Made by a program: the position numbers and the translations under genes. From Sphingomonas sp. YR710 (GTDB lineage Bacteria; Pseudomonadota; Alphaproteobacteria; Sphingomonadales; Sphingomonadaceae): a stretch of DNA of 64,000 nucleotides. The stretch spans positions 34,827 through 98,826 of the forward strand of contig NZ_FMZJ01000015.1 in the NCBI RefSeq assembly GCF_900101455.1, given 5' to 3'. Of this stretch, positions 43,559 through 52,694 are shown piece by piece; positions within the stretch are counted from its first letter, which is position 1; each line of letters starts with the position of its first letter. The notes below the pieces were generated by a model. It searched no databases and had not been told where the DNA came from. It saw only the letters and a program-made list of their open reading frames with translations.

Positions 43559-45328
43559 ATGGCGGCGTCGGCAGAACGAGGCCTGGCCGTGGAATCGCCG
43601 GTAGGCAAACTGCTCGATCAGTGCAGGTATTCCTTTTACCTTGCTTTCTGGATGTCTGCGGCTCTTCAGTTTCTGAAGCTCTCACCCATGCTCTATATGC
43701 TGAGCATCTATGATCGTGTGATCAACACGCGAAGCGGCATCACGCTCGTTTCGATGACCGTCTTGATGATGGGCATTTATGTTTTCTGGCAGTCGATCGA
43801 CTGGTTGCGGACGCGTCTGCTCATTCGTGTATCGATGCGAATCGATTGGGACCTTGCACCGGAAGTTTTCGATGCTTCGTTCAGGCGGCATGTGAAGCGG
43901 CAAAATGTCAATGTCGCCCAGATGATGAACGATCTGGTCTCCATTCGACAGATGCTTACCGGTCCGGCCCTGCTGGCGCTGATGGATGCGCCTTTTGCGG
44001 TGCTGTTCATCATCGTCGGCTACATTTTCCATCCGTTCCTTGCGGTGTTCATCACCGTAGCTTCGGTTTTGATGACGTTCTCCGCGTATATGGCGCAGCG
44101 CATCTCATCGCCGATCCTCAAAGCCGCAAATGATGAAAGCGCAGAAGCCCAGCGTGTCGCGCAGGCGAGCCTGCGGCACGCCGAGGCGTCTCTGGCCTTG
44201 GGGATGATGCCGGCGATCCGCCGCACCTGGTATGCGCGCCACAAGCAGTTCCTCGAATATACGGTGAACGCCACCGAGGCGAGCGGCTTCGTCGGAGGTT
44301 TGTCCAAGTTTCTCAGCCGGGCTTTGCCTTCACTCCAGATCGGTCTGGGTGCGTGGTTGGCGATCGAGGGTGAGATTACGGGTGGCATGGTCGTCGCCGG
44401 CAGTATGCTGATTACGCGCGCTGTATCCCCTATTCAGGCATTGCTGCATCAGGCGGGTTCCATTGTTAACGCGCGGGTCGCCTATGCGCGTATTAACAAG
44501 CTCCTGTCCGAAGACCGGAAGATGGCCGCGAAAATGTCCCTGCCTGCTCCCAAGGGCAAGCTGGATGTATTGGCCGCTATCGGTGTCCCACCGGGGTCCA
44601 ATCGGGCCGTCGTTCAGGATATCAGCTTTTCGGTCGAGCCTGGCCAGGCGGTTGCGATCATCGGCCCGAGCGCCTCGGGCAAGACATCGCTGACTCGCAT
44701 GCTGGTGGGTGTATGGGCCCCGGCGCGTGGCTCGGTTCGACTGGATGGGGTCGAGATTTCCGAGTGGAATCACGATGAACTCGGCCCCCACATCGGATAT
44801 GTGCCCCAGAGTGTCAGTTTTTTTGAAGGAACGATTGCCCAGAATATTGCGCGCTTGGGTGAGGTCGATCCTGTCAAGGTTGTAGAGGCCGCGACCTTGA
44901 TCGGGATGCATGAGAGCATCCTTAGTCTTCCCGAGGGCTATGATACGATGCTGGGCGAAAGCGGGTTCGCGCTGTCGGGCGGCCAGAAGCAGCGTATCGG
45001 GATCGCCAGAGCCTTTTATGGCGATCCGAAATATATTGTCATGGACGAGCCCAATGCCAGCCTCGATGACGTAGGTGAGAATTTCCTGATCGAGGCGATT
45101 TCTACCCTCAAGGAGCGAGGCGTGACATTCGTCGTCACCACGCACCGGCCGCGCGTCGTGAGCGTGGCAGACAATCTGCTGGTTCTGCGCGCTGGCCGAC
45201 AGGTCGGTTACGGGCCTGCAAGTGAAATGATCAACGCCCTGCGTAACCTGCAGTCGGGAGGGGACGCTGTCCCGTCACCGGATAAGGCCGTCGCGAGCGG
45301 CAATGTTACGAATTTGGCGGGGCGCTGA
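43559..45328 (+). CDS. Type I secretion ABC transporter (permease/ATPase)
   Basis: 589 residues of the PrtD family. The membrane domain (about 1-310) has six helices and lacks an N-terminal C39 peptidase domain. The ATPase carries Walker A GPSASGKT at 369-376, signature LSGGQKQR from 472, and Walker B IVMDEPNASLD at 493-503. It powers export of the upstream adhesin with the HlyD and TolC partners encoded next. The start is separated from the adhesin by the hairpin at 43507-43541. Confidence 0.94.
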   Translation: MAASAERGLAVESPVGKLLDQCRYSFYLAFWMSAALQFLKLSPMLYMLSIYDRVINTRSGITLVSMTVLMMGIYVFWQSIDWLRTRLLIRVSMRIDWDLAPEVFDASFRRHVKRQNVNVAQMMNDLVSIRQMLTGPALLALMDAPFAVLFIIVGYIFHPFLAVFITVASVLMTFSAYMAQRISSPILKAANDESAEAQRVAQASLRHAEASLALGMMPAIRRTWYARHKQFLEYTVNATEASGFVGGLSKFLSRALPSLQIGLGAWLAIEGEITGGMVVAGSMLITRAVSPIQALLHQAGSIVNARVAYARINKLLSEDRKMAAKMSLPAPKGKLDVLAAIGVPPGSNRAVVQDISFSVEPGQAVAIIGPSASGKTSLTRMLVGVWAPARGSVRLDGVEISEWNHDELGPHIGYVPQSVSFFEGTIAQNIARLGEVDPVKVVEAATLIGMHESILSLPEGYDTMLGESGFALSGGQKQRIGIARAFYGDPKYIVMDEPNASLDDVGENFLIEAISTLKERGVTFVVTTHRPRVVSVADNLLVLRAGRQVGYGPASEMINALRNLQSGGDAVPSPDKAVASGNVTNLAGR

Positions 45329-45330
45329 AC

Positions 45331-46737
45331 ATGGCTCAAGAGCTCGACTCCCTTCAGCCCGTTACGCCTTCCAAAGGCGTGCTGGCGCTTGTGCGGCGTG
45401 CAGATCATCGATTCGATCAGTGGATTCAGGGCTGGAATCCGTATCGACCGGAACGGCTGATGTCGCGCGACATCGAACCGATGCGGATCGACGAACAAGT
45501 CGTCAAAGTGAAGGTCACGCGTTTCATCATGATCGCGGCAACGCTGTTTTTCATCTGGGCCTGCGTTGCCCCGCTTGATGGTGGCGTGACGATGCAGGGC
45601 AATGTGACCGTTGCTGGCTATCGCAAGGCGATTCAATCGGCTTCGGGCGGCGTGGTGCAGGCGATTCTGATCCACGAAGGTGAGAAGGTGAAGGCGGGCC
45701 AGGTGCTGATCCGGGTCAATCCGCTCACCGCCGATGCCAATCTGGCCGGTGCGGAATCCGATTATGTCGACGTGCTGGTGCGCGAGTCGCGTCTCAGGGC
45801 ATTGAGTACGGGGGCATCCTCGATCAGTTGGGCGCCAGAACTCGAGCAGTTTGGCCATAATCGGCAGATCGAGGATGCCAAGGCATTTCAGGTCCGCCTG
45901 TTCAATGCGCGGCGAAATGTTCAGGCGCAGCAGATCGCCGGGTTGCGCGAACAGTCGGCCGGTTTGAATGCGGCGATCGTGTCGCATCAGGTGCAGTTGC
46001 GCACCCTAGGGCAGGAGCTCGATAACACGCGACGCTTGGCGAAGGATGGTTTTGTGCCACAGGCACAGGTGAACCAGACGGAGCGGACGAAGGCGGATCA
46101 GGATGCTGCCATGGCGAGCACGCGGTCGCAGATTGGAAGCATTCAGGCCCAGATTGCAGGCCTTGATGCCGCTTTTGCCAAAGAGATCAGTGACGAGGCG
46201 GCCACGGTCCAGAAATCGCGCGAGGCGGCGGTGGCCAAATTGCAGGCGGCTAAGTTCGACCAGTCAAATACAGCCCTGCGCGCGCCCGTTGACGGTACGA
46301 TCGTCAACCTTCAGGTCTATACTGTCGGTGGAGTGATTGGTGCCGGCACTGTCCTGGCCGAGATAGTGCCATCGCACGGTAAGCTTGTGGTGGAGACGCA
46401 GGTGCCGTCGAAGTCGATCGATAAGGTCAAGGTGGGCTTGCCCGTGAGTTTGCGTTTCAGCGCGTTCAATACGTCGACCACACCGATGGTGGATGGCCGG
46501 GTGCTCAACGTCGGCGTGGATCGCCTGAAATCGGTGCCCGGGCAGGAACCCAAACCAGGGCAGGATGATTTCTACCTCGCTCAAATCGAGACAACGGAAG
46601 AGGGTGCCAAGAAAATTGCGGATCTGAAGGTTCAGACCGGAATGCCCGTCGATGTGATCGTGAAGACGGGTGAGCGTACGTTCATGAGCTATCTTTTGAA
46701 GCCATTGACGGATAAATTCGCATTGGCGTTCAAATAA
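45331..46737 (+). CDS. HlyD-family membrane-fusion protein of the type I system
   Basis: 468 residues. A cytosolic N-terminus of about 60 residues and one membrane helix (64-80, RFIMIAATLFFIWACVAPL) lead to the split lipoyl domain (IQSASGGVVQAILIHEGEKV and ALRAPVDGTIVNLQVYTVGG) around a long coiled coil (about 150-300), then a beta-barrel domain with the HlyD end signature region. It begins three bases after the ABC gene. Confidence 0.94.
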   Translation: MAQELDSLQPVTPSKGVLALVRRADHRFDQWIQGWNPYRPERLMSRDIEPMRIDEQVVKVKVTRFIMIAATLFFIWACVAPLDGGVTMQGNVTVAGYRKAIQSASGGVVQAILIHEGEKVKAGQVLIRVNPLTADANLAGAESDYVDVLVRESRLRALSTGASSISWAPELEQFGHNRQIEDAKAFQVRLFNARRNVQAQQIAGLREQSAGLNAAIVSHQVQLRTLGQELDNTRRLAKDGFVPQAQVNQTERTKADQDAAMASTRSQIGSIQAQIAGLDAAFAKEISDEAATVQKSREAAVAKLQAAKFDQSNTALRAPVDGTIVNLQVYTVGGVIGAGTVLAEIVPSHGKLVVETQVPSKSIDKVKVGLPVSLRFSAFNTSTTPMVDGRVLNVGVDRLKSVPGQEPKPGQDDFYLAQIETTEEGAKKIADLKVQTGMPVDVIVKTGERTFMSYLLKPLTDKFALAFK

Positions 46738-46750
46738 GGGGTACGGCCGT

Positions 46751-48064
46751 TTGCGTATGATGAAGCCGTTGATGCACGTTGCTGCATCGGCTGTGGCGTT
46801 CGTGCCTGTGATGGCGGACTGCCAGGCCCAGATGATCGCCAGATTGCCCGATCCCGCGGCCGCCCCTCAGCAGGGGGCGGTTCAGTCGGATCTGGTCGAG
46901 GCGTGGCGCAGCGCGCGGGATTATGATCCGCAATACCGGTCAGCGGTGGCGCAGCGGCAGGTCAATATCGCGACGGCGAATCAGGCGCTGACGCAATATC
47001 TGCCGTCGGCCAGTTATCAGATGACGAGCGTCGCTACAGAGAATACGACCCGCCAGATCGTGACGCTGACGCAGCCGCTGTTCAGCGTCGACCGTTACGC
47101 AACAGTCCGCGAGATCGCCCCGCGCAAACGTTTCGCTAATGCGACGCTGGCGGTGGCCGACCAGAGCCTGGCAAGTCGGCTGCTCACCGAAATCACGACC
47201 TATATCGCGGCGGTCGAAAATGCGCGCGCCAACGATGCGAAGATCGATGCGCTTCAGAAGCAGGCCGATCGGTCGCAGAAGATGTATCAGAGCGGGCTGG
47301 GCACGATTACCGATGCTCGCGATATTCAGGTGCAATATGAAGCGGCGCAGGCCAACGGCATTCTGTTGGCCTCCGCGGCACGGGCTTCGGCCTCGCGCAT
47401 TGCCGCAATAACGGGCAAGAAGGTCGGCCCGCAGGATTTCCGTTTCCCGGAGAAGCTCGGCACGATTCACCTCGATTCGCTGTCCGCTTATGTCGAGCGG
47501 CAGCTTCGTGACAATCCGGCGATTATTGTCGCCTTGCAGAATGAAAGGGTCGGGCGCTTCGAGGCTTTGAAAGCAAAGGGATCGCTGCTTCCAACGATTG
47601 GCTTGTCGGCTACCTATACAAATGCGAGCAATACCGGATCGTCGAAATATGCCGGTTTTTCGATTTCCGCTCCGATCGCACCCGGCGGTTTCTTCCAGGT
47701 CCGTGCCGCAAATGCGACCGCTCGGAGCGCCGTAGAGCAGCGGCGCCAAGCGGTTCAGCAAGCGCGCGTCGATCTCGAACGCCTCTATGAACAGGTGAAC
47801 GGTGGCCAGGAAGCCCTGGTTATCAGCGCCAAAGCAATTGAGAGTGCGCAGTTGAGCGTCGAGGCCAATACGAAAAGCTTCGAGGGCGGCGTACGAACGA
47901 CCGTCGATGTCGTGAACGCCATCCAGACATTGTACACCGTGCGAAGCACCTATGTCACATCGGCGACGCAAGTTGCTGTCAACCTGCTGACTTTGCTGCT
48001 GGTATCGGGTGACGACACGGCAGATGCGATGGACGTGACGCAAAAATTCCTGTTCGGCAAATAA
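46751..48064 (+). CDS. TolC-family outer-membrane channel of the type I system
   Basis: About 437 residues. A signal peptide (MHVAASAVAFVPVMADCQAQ) is followed by the two-fold TolC repeat of helices: LVEAWRSARDYDPQYRSAVA, then TQPLFSVDRYATVRE, SGLGTITDARDIQVQYEAAQ, and in the second half FEGGVRTTVDVVNAIQTLYT. AAGGGG lies nine bases before a TTG at 46751, which I take as the start; ATGs at 46757 and 46760 are alternatives. It completes the ABC-HlyD-TolC set. Confidence 0.93.
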   Translation: MRMMKPLMHVAASAVAFVPVMADCQAQMIARLPDPAAAPQQGAVQSDLVEAWRSARDYDPQYRSAVAQRQVNIATANQALTQYLPSASYQMTSVATENTTRQIVTLTQPLFSVDRYATVREIAPRKRFANATLAVADQSLASRLLTEITTYIAAVENARANDAKIDALQKQADRSQKMYQSGLGTITDARDIQVQYEAAQANGILLASAARASASRIAAITGKKVGPQDFRFPEKLGTIHLDSLSAYVERQLRDNPAIIVALQNERVGRFEALKAKGSLLPTIGLSATYTNASNTGSSKYAGFSISAPIAPGGFFQVRAANATARSAVEQRRQAVQQARVDLERLYEQVNGGQEALVISAKAIESAQLSVEANTKSFEGGVRTTVDVVNAIQTLYTVRSTYVTSATQVAVNLLTLLLVSGDDTADAMDVTQKFLFGK

Positions 48065-48076
48065 GGGCGGGCGCAC

Positions 48077-49549
48077 ATGTCGGCGCGCCTGAACTCGATC
48101 ATAGCCAGTGCGCAGGCGGCGCGCGATGCCGGGCAGTGGCGGCAGGCGATCGGGCTATACGGGACGGCAGTGGCGCTTGATCCTGTGTCAGGACATCTGC
48201 GTCATAATCTCGCTTTATGCCATTTCGCTGCCGGTGCTCTCGACGACGCGCTCAAATATGCGCGCGATGCAGTTCGGATCCAGCCGGATCTGTGGCAGAG
48301 CATGATGATCGAAGCCAAGGTGCACCGGACCCGAGGCGCCGTGACCGATGCGGAATCGGCGTTGCTCAGACTGCTTCGGTTCGATCCCGAAAATGCTGCA
48401 GCTCTTGTCGCGCTAGCGGATCTCGAGATCAATGAATTTGGCGATCCGGCGTCAGCGGTGGCGCGGGTTCGCCCCTTATTGTCGAGACCAGAAACGACGG
48501 TCGATGCGCAACTGACCACCTTGATGGCCGACCTCTATCTCGGTGAAGAAAGCGCTGAGGCTCTCTCCCGGCGGCTTGTCACCTTCTCGCGCCAGCATCT
48601 GCGGTTGCCGAGTCAACGATCGGTGGTTCGCACCGCGCCGCTGCGACCGAGAGTGGCCCTGATCTCGCCCTTATTCTCCTTGTCCCCAGTCTATTTCATG
48701 ACCTTCAATGCGTTCGAGGCGCTGGCTGAGCGGTGCGACCTCATCTGCTTCAATCGTGGGACACGACTGGATGCAGGGACGCGCGCTTTCGCGGATATCG
48801 CCACCGAATGGCGTGATGTCCCGCACCATGATGCGGTATCGCTGGCGAGCGCCATTCGCGATACCGAGGCCGACATTCTGTTCGATCTGGGTGGGTGGAC
48901 CGATGCGGTGGCGCTTGCCGCGTTGTCATCGCGCCCGGCAGCCCGCATGTACACGTGGGTTGGTGGCCAGTCAGCGACCACCGGGCTGGAGATGTTCGAC
49001 GGGTGGATCGGCGACGCCTGGCAATCGCCAGCCGCCTTCGCCCACCTCTATGCCGAGCCGGTCGTCAACATCGCAGGTGGTTATTGCGATTATCGGATGC
49101 CGGCCGAACTGAAGGCCATCAGTGCGCCCCGGCGACGTGAAGCCATCGGTCTCGTTGGCAATCCCTGCAAGATCGGCGATCGCCTTGTCGCGGCGTGGCC
49201 GGCAGAGATCGCTAGCGTCACGTTGATCGATCGCCGATATGTTCATCAGCGAACTCGCGATCGGGTGACCGCTCTGCTCGAAAGCGCCGGCGTGCGTACC
49301 GATGATATCATCGTACCGCAGGGGCACTCCGAATATCTCAAGGCATTGGCCGGCATGAAAGCCGTGATCAACACAGCGCCCTATAGCGGGGGGCTTACGA
49401 CGATCGAGGCGATGGCACTGGGCGTGGAGATCATCACTCAGCCCGGTGAAGGCAAGCTGTTTTGCGAGCGCCACCATCTGTCACATCGCGTTACTGCGGG
49501 GCGCAATCCCGCACTGGCCGGCGCGATAATGAATCTTGTCATGAATTAG
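48077..49549 (+). CDS. TPR protein with GT41 (OGT/SPINDLY-like) glycosyltransferase domain
   Basis: 490 residues. Residues 1-140 contain about three TPRs (AIGLYGTAVALDPVSGHLRH, ALKYARDAVRIQPDLWQSMM). Residues 185-490 match the catalytic half of the GT41 family: DILFDLGGWTDAVALAAL, RPAARMYTWVGGQSATTGLE, the Tyr-Cys-Asp region, and HSEYLKALAGMKAVINTAPY, SGGLTTIEAMALGVEIITQP. Known bacterial GT41 enzymes such as HMW1C glycosylate adhesins in the cytosol before export. It starts 12 bases after tolC and so belongs to the secretion operon; the adhesin is the obvious candidate acceptor (inference). Confidence 0.87.
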   Translation: MSARLNSIIASAQAARDAGQWRQAIGLYGTAVALDPVSGHLRHNLALCHFAAGALDDALKYARDAVRIQPDLWQSMMIEAKVHRTRGAVTDAESALLRLLRFDPENAAALVALADLEINEFGDPASAVARVRPLLSRPETTVDAQLTTLMADLYLGEESAEALSRRLVTFSRQHLRLPSQRSVVRTAPLRPRVALISPLFSLSPVYFMTFNAFEALAERCDLICFNRGTRLDAGTRAFADIATEWRDVPHHDAVSLASAIRDTEADILFDLGGWTDAVALAALSSRPAARMYTWVGGQSATTGLEMFDGWIGDAWQSPAAFAHLYAEPVVNIAGGYCDYRMPAELKAISAPRRREAIGLVGNPCKIGDRLVAAWPAEIASVTLIDRRYVHQRTRDRVTALLESAGVRTDDIIVPQGHSEYLKALAGMKAVINTAPYSGGLTTIEAMALGVEIITQPGEGKLFCERHHLSHRVTAGRNPALAGAIMNLVMN

Positions 49550-49612
49550 CTGGTGTTCGGCCGGCGTTTGCGCCGAATATCGAATCAGAGTCACGCGCGT
49601 ATCGGGGGCAAT

Positions 49613-50809
49613 ATGAGCAGAAAACCAACGGGGTCCAAGGGCAAGGCGGGAGCGGGAGACAAACCCGCGGTCGAGCAATCGCCCCCGGCCAAGGTTGTTC
49701 GCGCCACGCGGGTCAGGTCCGCCAAGGACGCGGTGGACGAACGCCCCGTGACCAAGCCGGCCGTAAAGATCAACGGCACCGCGTCCCGAGAGGCGCTGGC
49801 CGGCACCGTTGCTCCTGCGGCGGCGGGAAGCGCGGCGGTCGCAATCAGCAAGCGGCCAGTGAAAACCAAAGCGTCGCTGATACCGCCCGAAAATGACGAC
49901 AGTGCCTTCGCATCCGAGGTGGCGGCGCAGGCTGCTGTTCCGCCGCATAGCCCGGTGCGGATCTTCCAGATCTTTTACGAGCCGTGGCATCGCGACCTGC
50001 TGGATCCCGCGTTCGAGCCGTTCGATAATTGTGGCGTCACCGCCGAACTGATGGAGTTCGATGTTTTCGAACGCATCTCACGATCCACAGCCATTAAGGG
50101 GGCGGACTATTGGGGGGCGCTTTCGTGGCGCTTTACCGAAAAGACCGGCCTCACGGGTGCAGACCTTATCAAGATCATGGAGGCGCATCCGGATGTCGAC
50201 GTCTTCTATTGCAACCCGCACGTCAACAACGAGGCGCTTTTTCACAACATGTGGGTACAGGGCGAAACCTGCCACGTGAACTTTCTCGAAATATCGAAGG
50301 CACTCTTCACAGCGACAGGCCTGCCGACCACAGAGTTCGATCTCATTTTGCCATCGGCGAGCTTTTCGTCCGCCAATTACTTTATCGCGCGACCGGCGTT
50401 CTGGGAGGCTTATCTGCCGTTCATCCGCAAGGTCATCACCCTGGCCGAACAGAAATTGGCGCCGAATGTCCGGCAGTTCCTGCATTCGCAGGCGGCGGAT
50501 GATCGAGGACTGCATGGCGGATCGACCTATCTGCCGTTCATTGTCGAGCGCCTGTTCCCTTTGTTCATGCGGACCATCGGCGCCAAGCTGAAGGGGCACC
50601 GGATCGTGCTGCCAACCAAGGAACAGGAGCTCAATATTCACCTGCGTTTGCTGCGGGATATGAAGGACGTAGCGATCCGTACCAAATCGCCTTGGTTGGC
50701 GGCCTGTTGGGTTAATTATCGGTCGCTATATTTCAGTCAGCATCATGGACGTGAATGGTGCCAGAAATATCTGCGCGCGATTACGCCGACGCAGATCAAG
50801 TTTCCCTGA
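49613..50809 (+). CDS. Unknown protein of the glycosylation operon
   Basis: 398 residues from the ATG at 49613 (GGGGG upstream); the frame opens at 49553. Residues 1-105 are low-complexity Lys/Ala/Pro-rich and surely disordered. The folded part from about residue 110 has RIFQIFYEPWHRDLLDPAFE, YWGALSWRFTEKTGLTGADL, DVDVFYCNPHVNNEALFHNM and HGREWCQKYLRA. I do not recognise a named family; the layout recalls poorly described glycosyltransferase-like proteins found in polysaccharide loci. It lies 63 bases after the GT41 gene and seven before the next gene. Confidence 0.75.
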   Translation: MSRKPTGSKGKAGAGDKPAVEQSPPAKVVRATRVRSAKDAVDERPVTKPAVKINGTASREALAGTVAPAAAGSAAVAISKRPVKTKASLIPPENDDSAFASEVAAQAAVPPHSPVRIFQIFYEPWHRDLLDPAFEPFDNCGVTAELMEFDVFERISRSTAIKGADYWGALSWRFTEKTGLTGADLIKIMEAHPDVDVFYCNPHVNNEALFHNMWVQGETCHVNFLEISKALFTATGLPTTEFDLILPSASFSSANYFIARPAFWEAYLPFIRKVITLAEQKLAPNVRQFLHSQAADDRGLHGGSTYLPFIVERLFPLFMRTIGAKLKGHRIVLPTKEQELNIHLRLLRDMKDVAIRTKSPWLAACWVNYRSLYFSQHHGREWCQKYLRAITPTQIKFP

Positions 50810-50816
50810 ACAGGAT

Positions 50817-51452
50817 ATGCTGGAGATCATGTTCAAGGCCTATTCCGCGCTGCCCGATCAGATCGGCAGCGCGGATGCGCCGTTGGTGGTCATGCCGTTC
50901 ATCGTACCCGAACTCGCCAAAAGGTCGGCGGTTCAACTGGCGCGGCGTTCCGGAATGAAAGGGCTGCTATACGCAGTCTATGACGATCGCAGGCTCGGCT
51001 TCGTCGCGATGATGAATGCGGTGTTCCGCCGTTCGTTGGCGCCGACGGTCGCCTATGTCGCGCAAGATAGTTTTGCCGGCCGAAACTGGCTGGCCATCGG
51101 ATCCGCGGCCCTCGCGCAAAAGGATGGCGGATTGCTGGCCTTCAACGATGGCAAATGGAACGGAGCGCTGGCCGCGTTCGGGCTTGCATCCCGGGCGTGG
51201 GCGCTGAAGAATTACGACGGCGATTTCTTCTTGCCCGAATATAAGAGGCATTATGCCGATGCCGAACTGACGATCATCGCCATGCAGCAGCAACTGTTAC
51301 GTTATGATCCGGCGGCGGTCATGGTAGAGGTCGATTGGGATAAAGAGGGGCAATCGACGGAGGCAGCCGATCGAACGCTTTATCATTTGCGCGCGCGTTC
51401 GCGCTACGATGGAAAGGTCAGCAATCCAGGGCTGTTGCGCCTGTTCAGTTGA
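50817..51452 (+). CDS. Possible small GT-A-type glycosyltransferase
   Basis: 211 residues from the ATG at 50817; an ATG at 50829 is equally possible, and both ribosome sites are imperfectly spaced. Strands and motifs recall a GT-A nucleotide-sugar fold: LVVMPFIVPELAKRSAVQLA, AYVAQDSFAGRNWLAIGSAA, LLAFNDGKWNGALAAFGLAS, then a terminal YKRHYADAELTIIAMQQQ segment as in GT2-like proteins. No clear DxD is visible, so activity is uncertain. It is the last gene of the plus-strand secretion-glycosylation operon and converges on the gene at 51465. Confidence 0.65.
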   Translation: MLEIMFKAYSALPDQIGSADAPLVVMPFIVPELAKRSAVQLARRSGMKGLLYAVYDDRRLGFVAMMNAVFRRSLAPTVAYVAQDSFAGRNWLAIGSAALAQKDGGLLAFNDGKWNGALAAFGLASRAWALKNYDGDFFLPEYKRHYADAELTIIAMQQQLLRYDPAAVMVEVDWDKEGQSTEAADRTLYHLRARSRYDGKVSNPGLLRLFS

Positions 51453-51464
51453 TGGCGATCGACA

Positions 51465-52604
51465 TCAGGTGACTTCCCGGTCGAGCATCGATTCCAGCTT
51501 TTCCCAAGCTTCTCGGCAAAACCCGGCCTCGGCCAGCTTGCCGACCGGCGACTTCGCTGCTTTCAGATCGAGTTGATGCGCAGGGCCAATTTTCGGTTCG
51601 TTTTGATGGGGCAGGAGCCCGAGCCGTACCAGTGCGATCATGGCCTGACGGGATGTTCGCCCCGCGTCCAATATGTCGCCTGTCACCCATATGTTGGCCA
51701 GCAGATCCTGCGCATGGACCATGGCCCGAAGTCCATTTACCGCATTGCGCAACTGTTTGCTCGCCATTTCCATATTATCGGTGGCCGCAGCCAGCAGTCC
51801 GCTGAAAAAACAGCCGTTGATGACGTTGAGGCCCGACACGGGCGAGATCTTCAAATTGTTTGTCTGGCTGCCGGCAATTGCATAACAATCGCGCGCGATG
51901 GTAGCATCGCCATTTATCAGCGCGCCATGGCCCGCCACCGTTGCCAGCGACACCATCCAGCGGACGAGAGACCATGATGGAGGCTTCGTCTTCAGTTCGG
52001 TTCGGCAGGCCTTCAGCAGCGAACGTGATTGGCCGACCAGCCAGCGGATGAAGCTGTGGTCGTCATTGCCGATCTGCTTTGGATCCTTCCAGATCAGCCG
52101 GTGAAACATGATGGTGAGGCAGGCGGCCCGCAATTCGATCGACTCGCTGCGATGATAATAGCTTTTCGCGCCGATCATCAGCACGTCCGGTGACGCAAAT
52201 TTGGTAAAGTTATTCTGGATACGGTGCAGAAAATCCTGTTCGGTATCAATCCTCGTCGCGTCGAACAGGTCACCCACGCTTTGCTGTGGGAGCAGTTCCA
52301 ACGATTGGCCGCTGGCTTCTTCGACAATAGTGAGCGCGAAGCCGGTATTTCGACGAAGGGAGGTGACAGGAATGCGCGCGGGGCCGAAATGCCGGTCCGG
52401 TCGAGAGAGGGGCGACGGAAATTTAAGGCCCATGACCTTGGTAGTGCCGCAGAACAATGCCAGCGATTGGCCGGCGAAGCGCTCCTCGAGGGCAGTCGCT
52501 TCCGCCATGAACTCAAAAAAGCCGTCGCCATCGCTGCTGGCGGTTACGGAAATGCATTGAGAAAGCGCCGGCAGGATATCCTCGGCCATGTGAACCGCGT
52601 CCAT
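51465..52604 (-). CDS. Unknown protein at the end of the minus-strand glycan operon
   Basis: 379 residues. The start is set at the ATG at 52604, preceded by GGAGGG with six-base spacing; an in-frame GTG at 52649 lacks a ribosome site. No family is recognised. The first 120 residues are beta-rich (SLALFCGTTKVMGLKFPSPL, RIPVTSLRRNTGFALTIVEE), and the rest is helical (KSYYHRSESIELRAACLTIM, LANIWVTGDILDAGRTSRQA). No membrane segments. It is 90 bases after the preceding gene of the operon. Confidence 0.72.
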   Translation of the reverse strand: MDAVHMAEDILPALSQCISVTASSDGDGFFEFMAEATALEERFAGQSLALFCGTTKVMGLKFPSPLSRPDRHFGPARIPVTSLRRNTGFALTIVEEASGQSLELLPQQSVGDLFDATRIDTEQDFLHRIQNNFTKFASPDVLMIGAKSYYHRSESIELRAACLTIMFHRLIWKDPKQIGNDDHSFIRWLVGQSRSLLKACRTELKTKPPSWSLVRWMVSLATVAGHGALINGDATIARDCYAIAGSQTNNLKISPVSGLNVINGCFFSGLLAAATDNMEMASKQLRNAVNGLRAMVHAQDLLANIWVTGDILDAGRTSRQAMIALVRLGLLPHQNEPKIGPAHQLDLKAAKSPVGKLAEAGFCREAWEKLESMLDREVT

Positions 52605-52694
52605 GGAAACCCTCCGGCGGAGCGCCGGTTGGCGCTCCGCAATTGACACTTATATTCTGGCCAGGCGGCAGTTCATTCGGCCGCCGTTCCAGCT

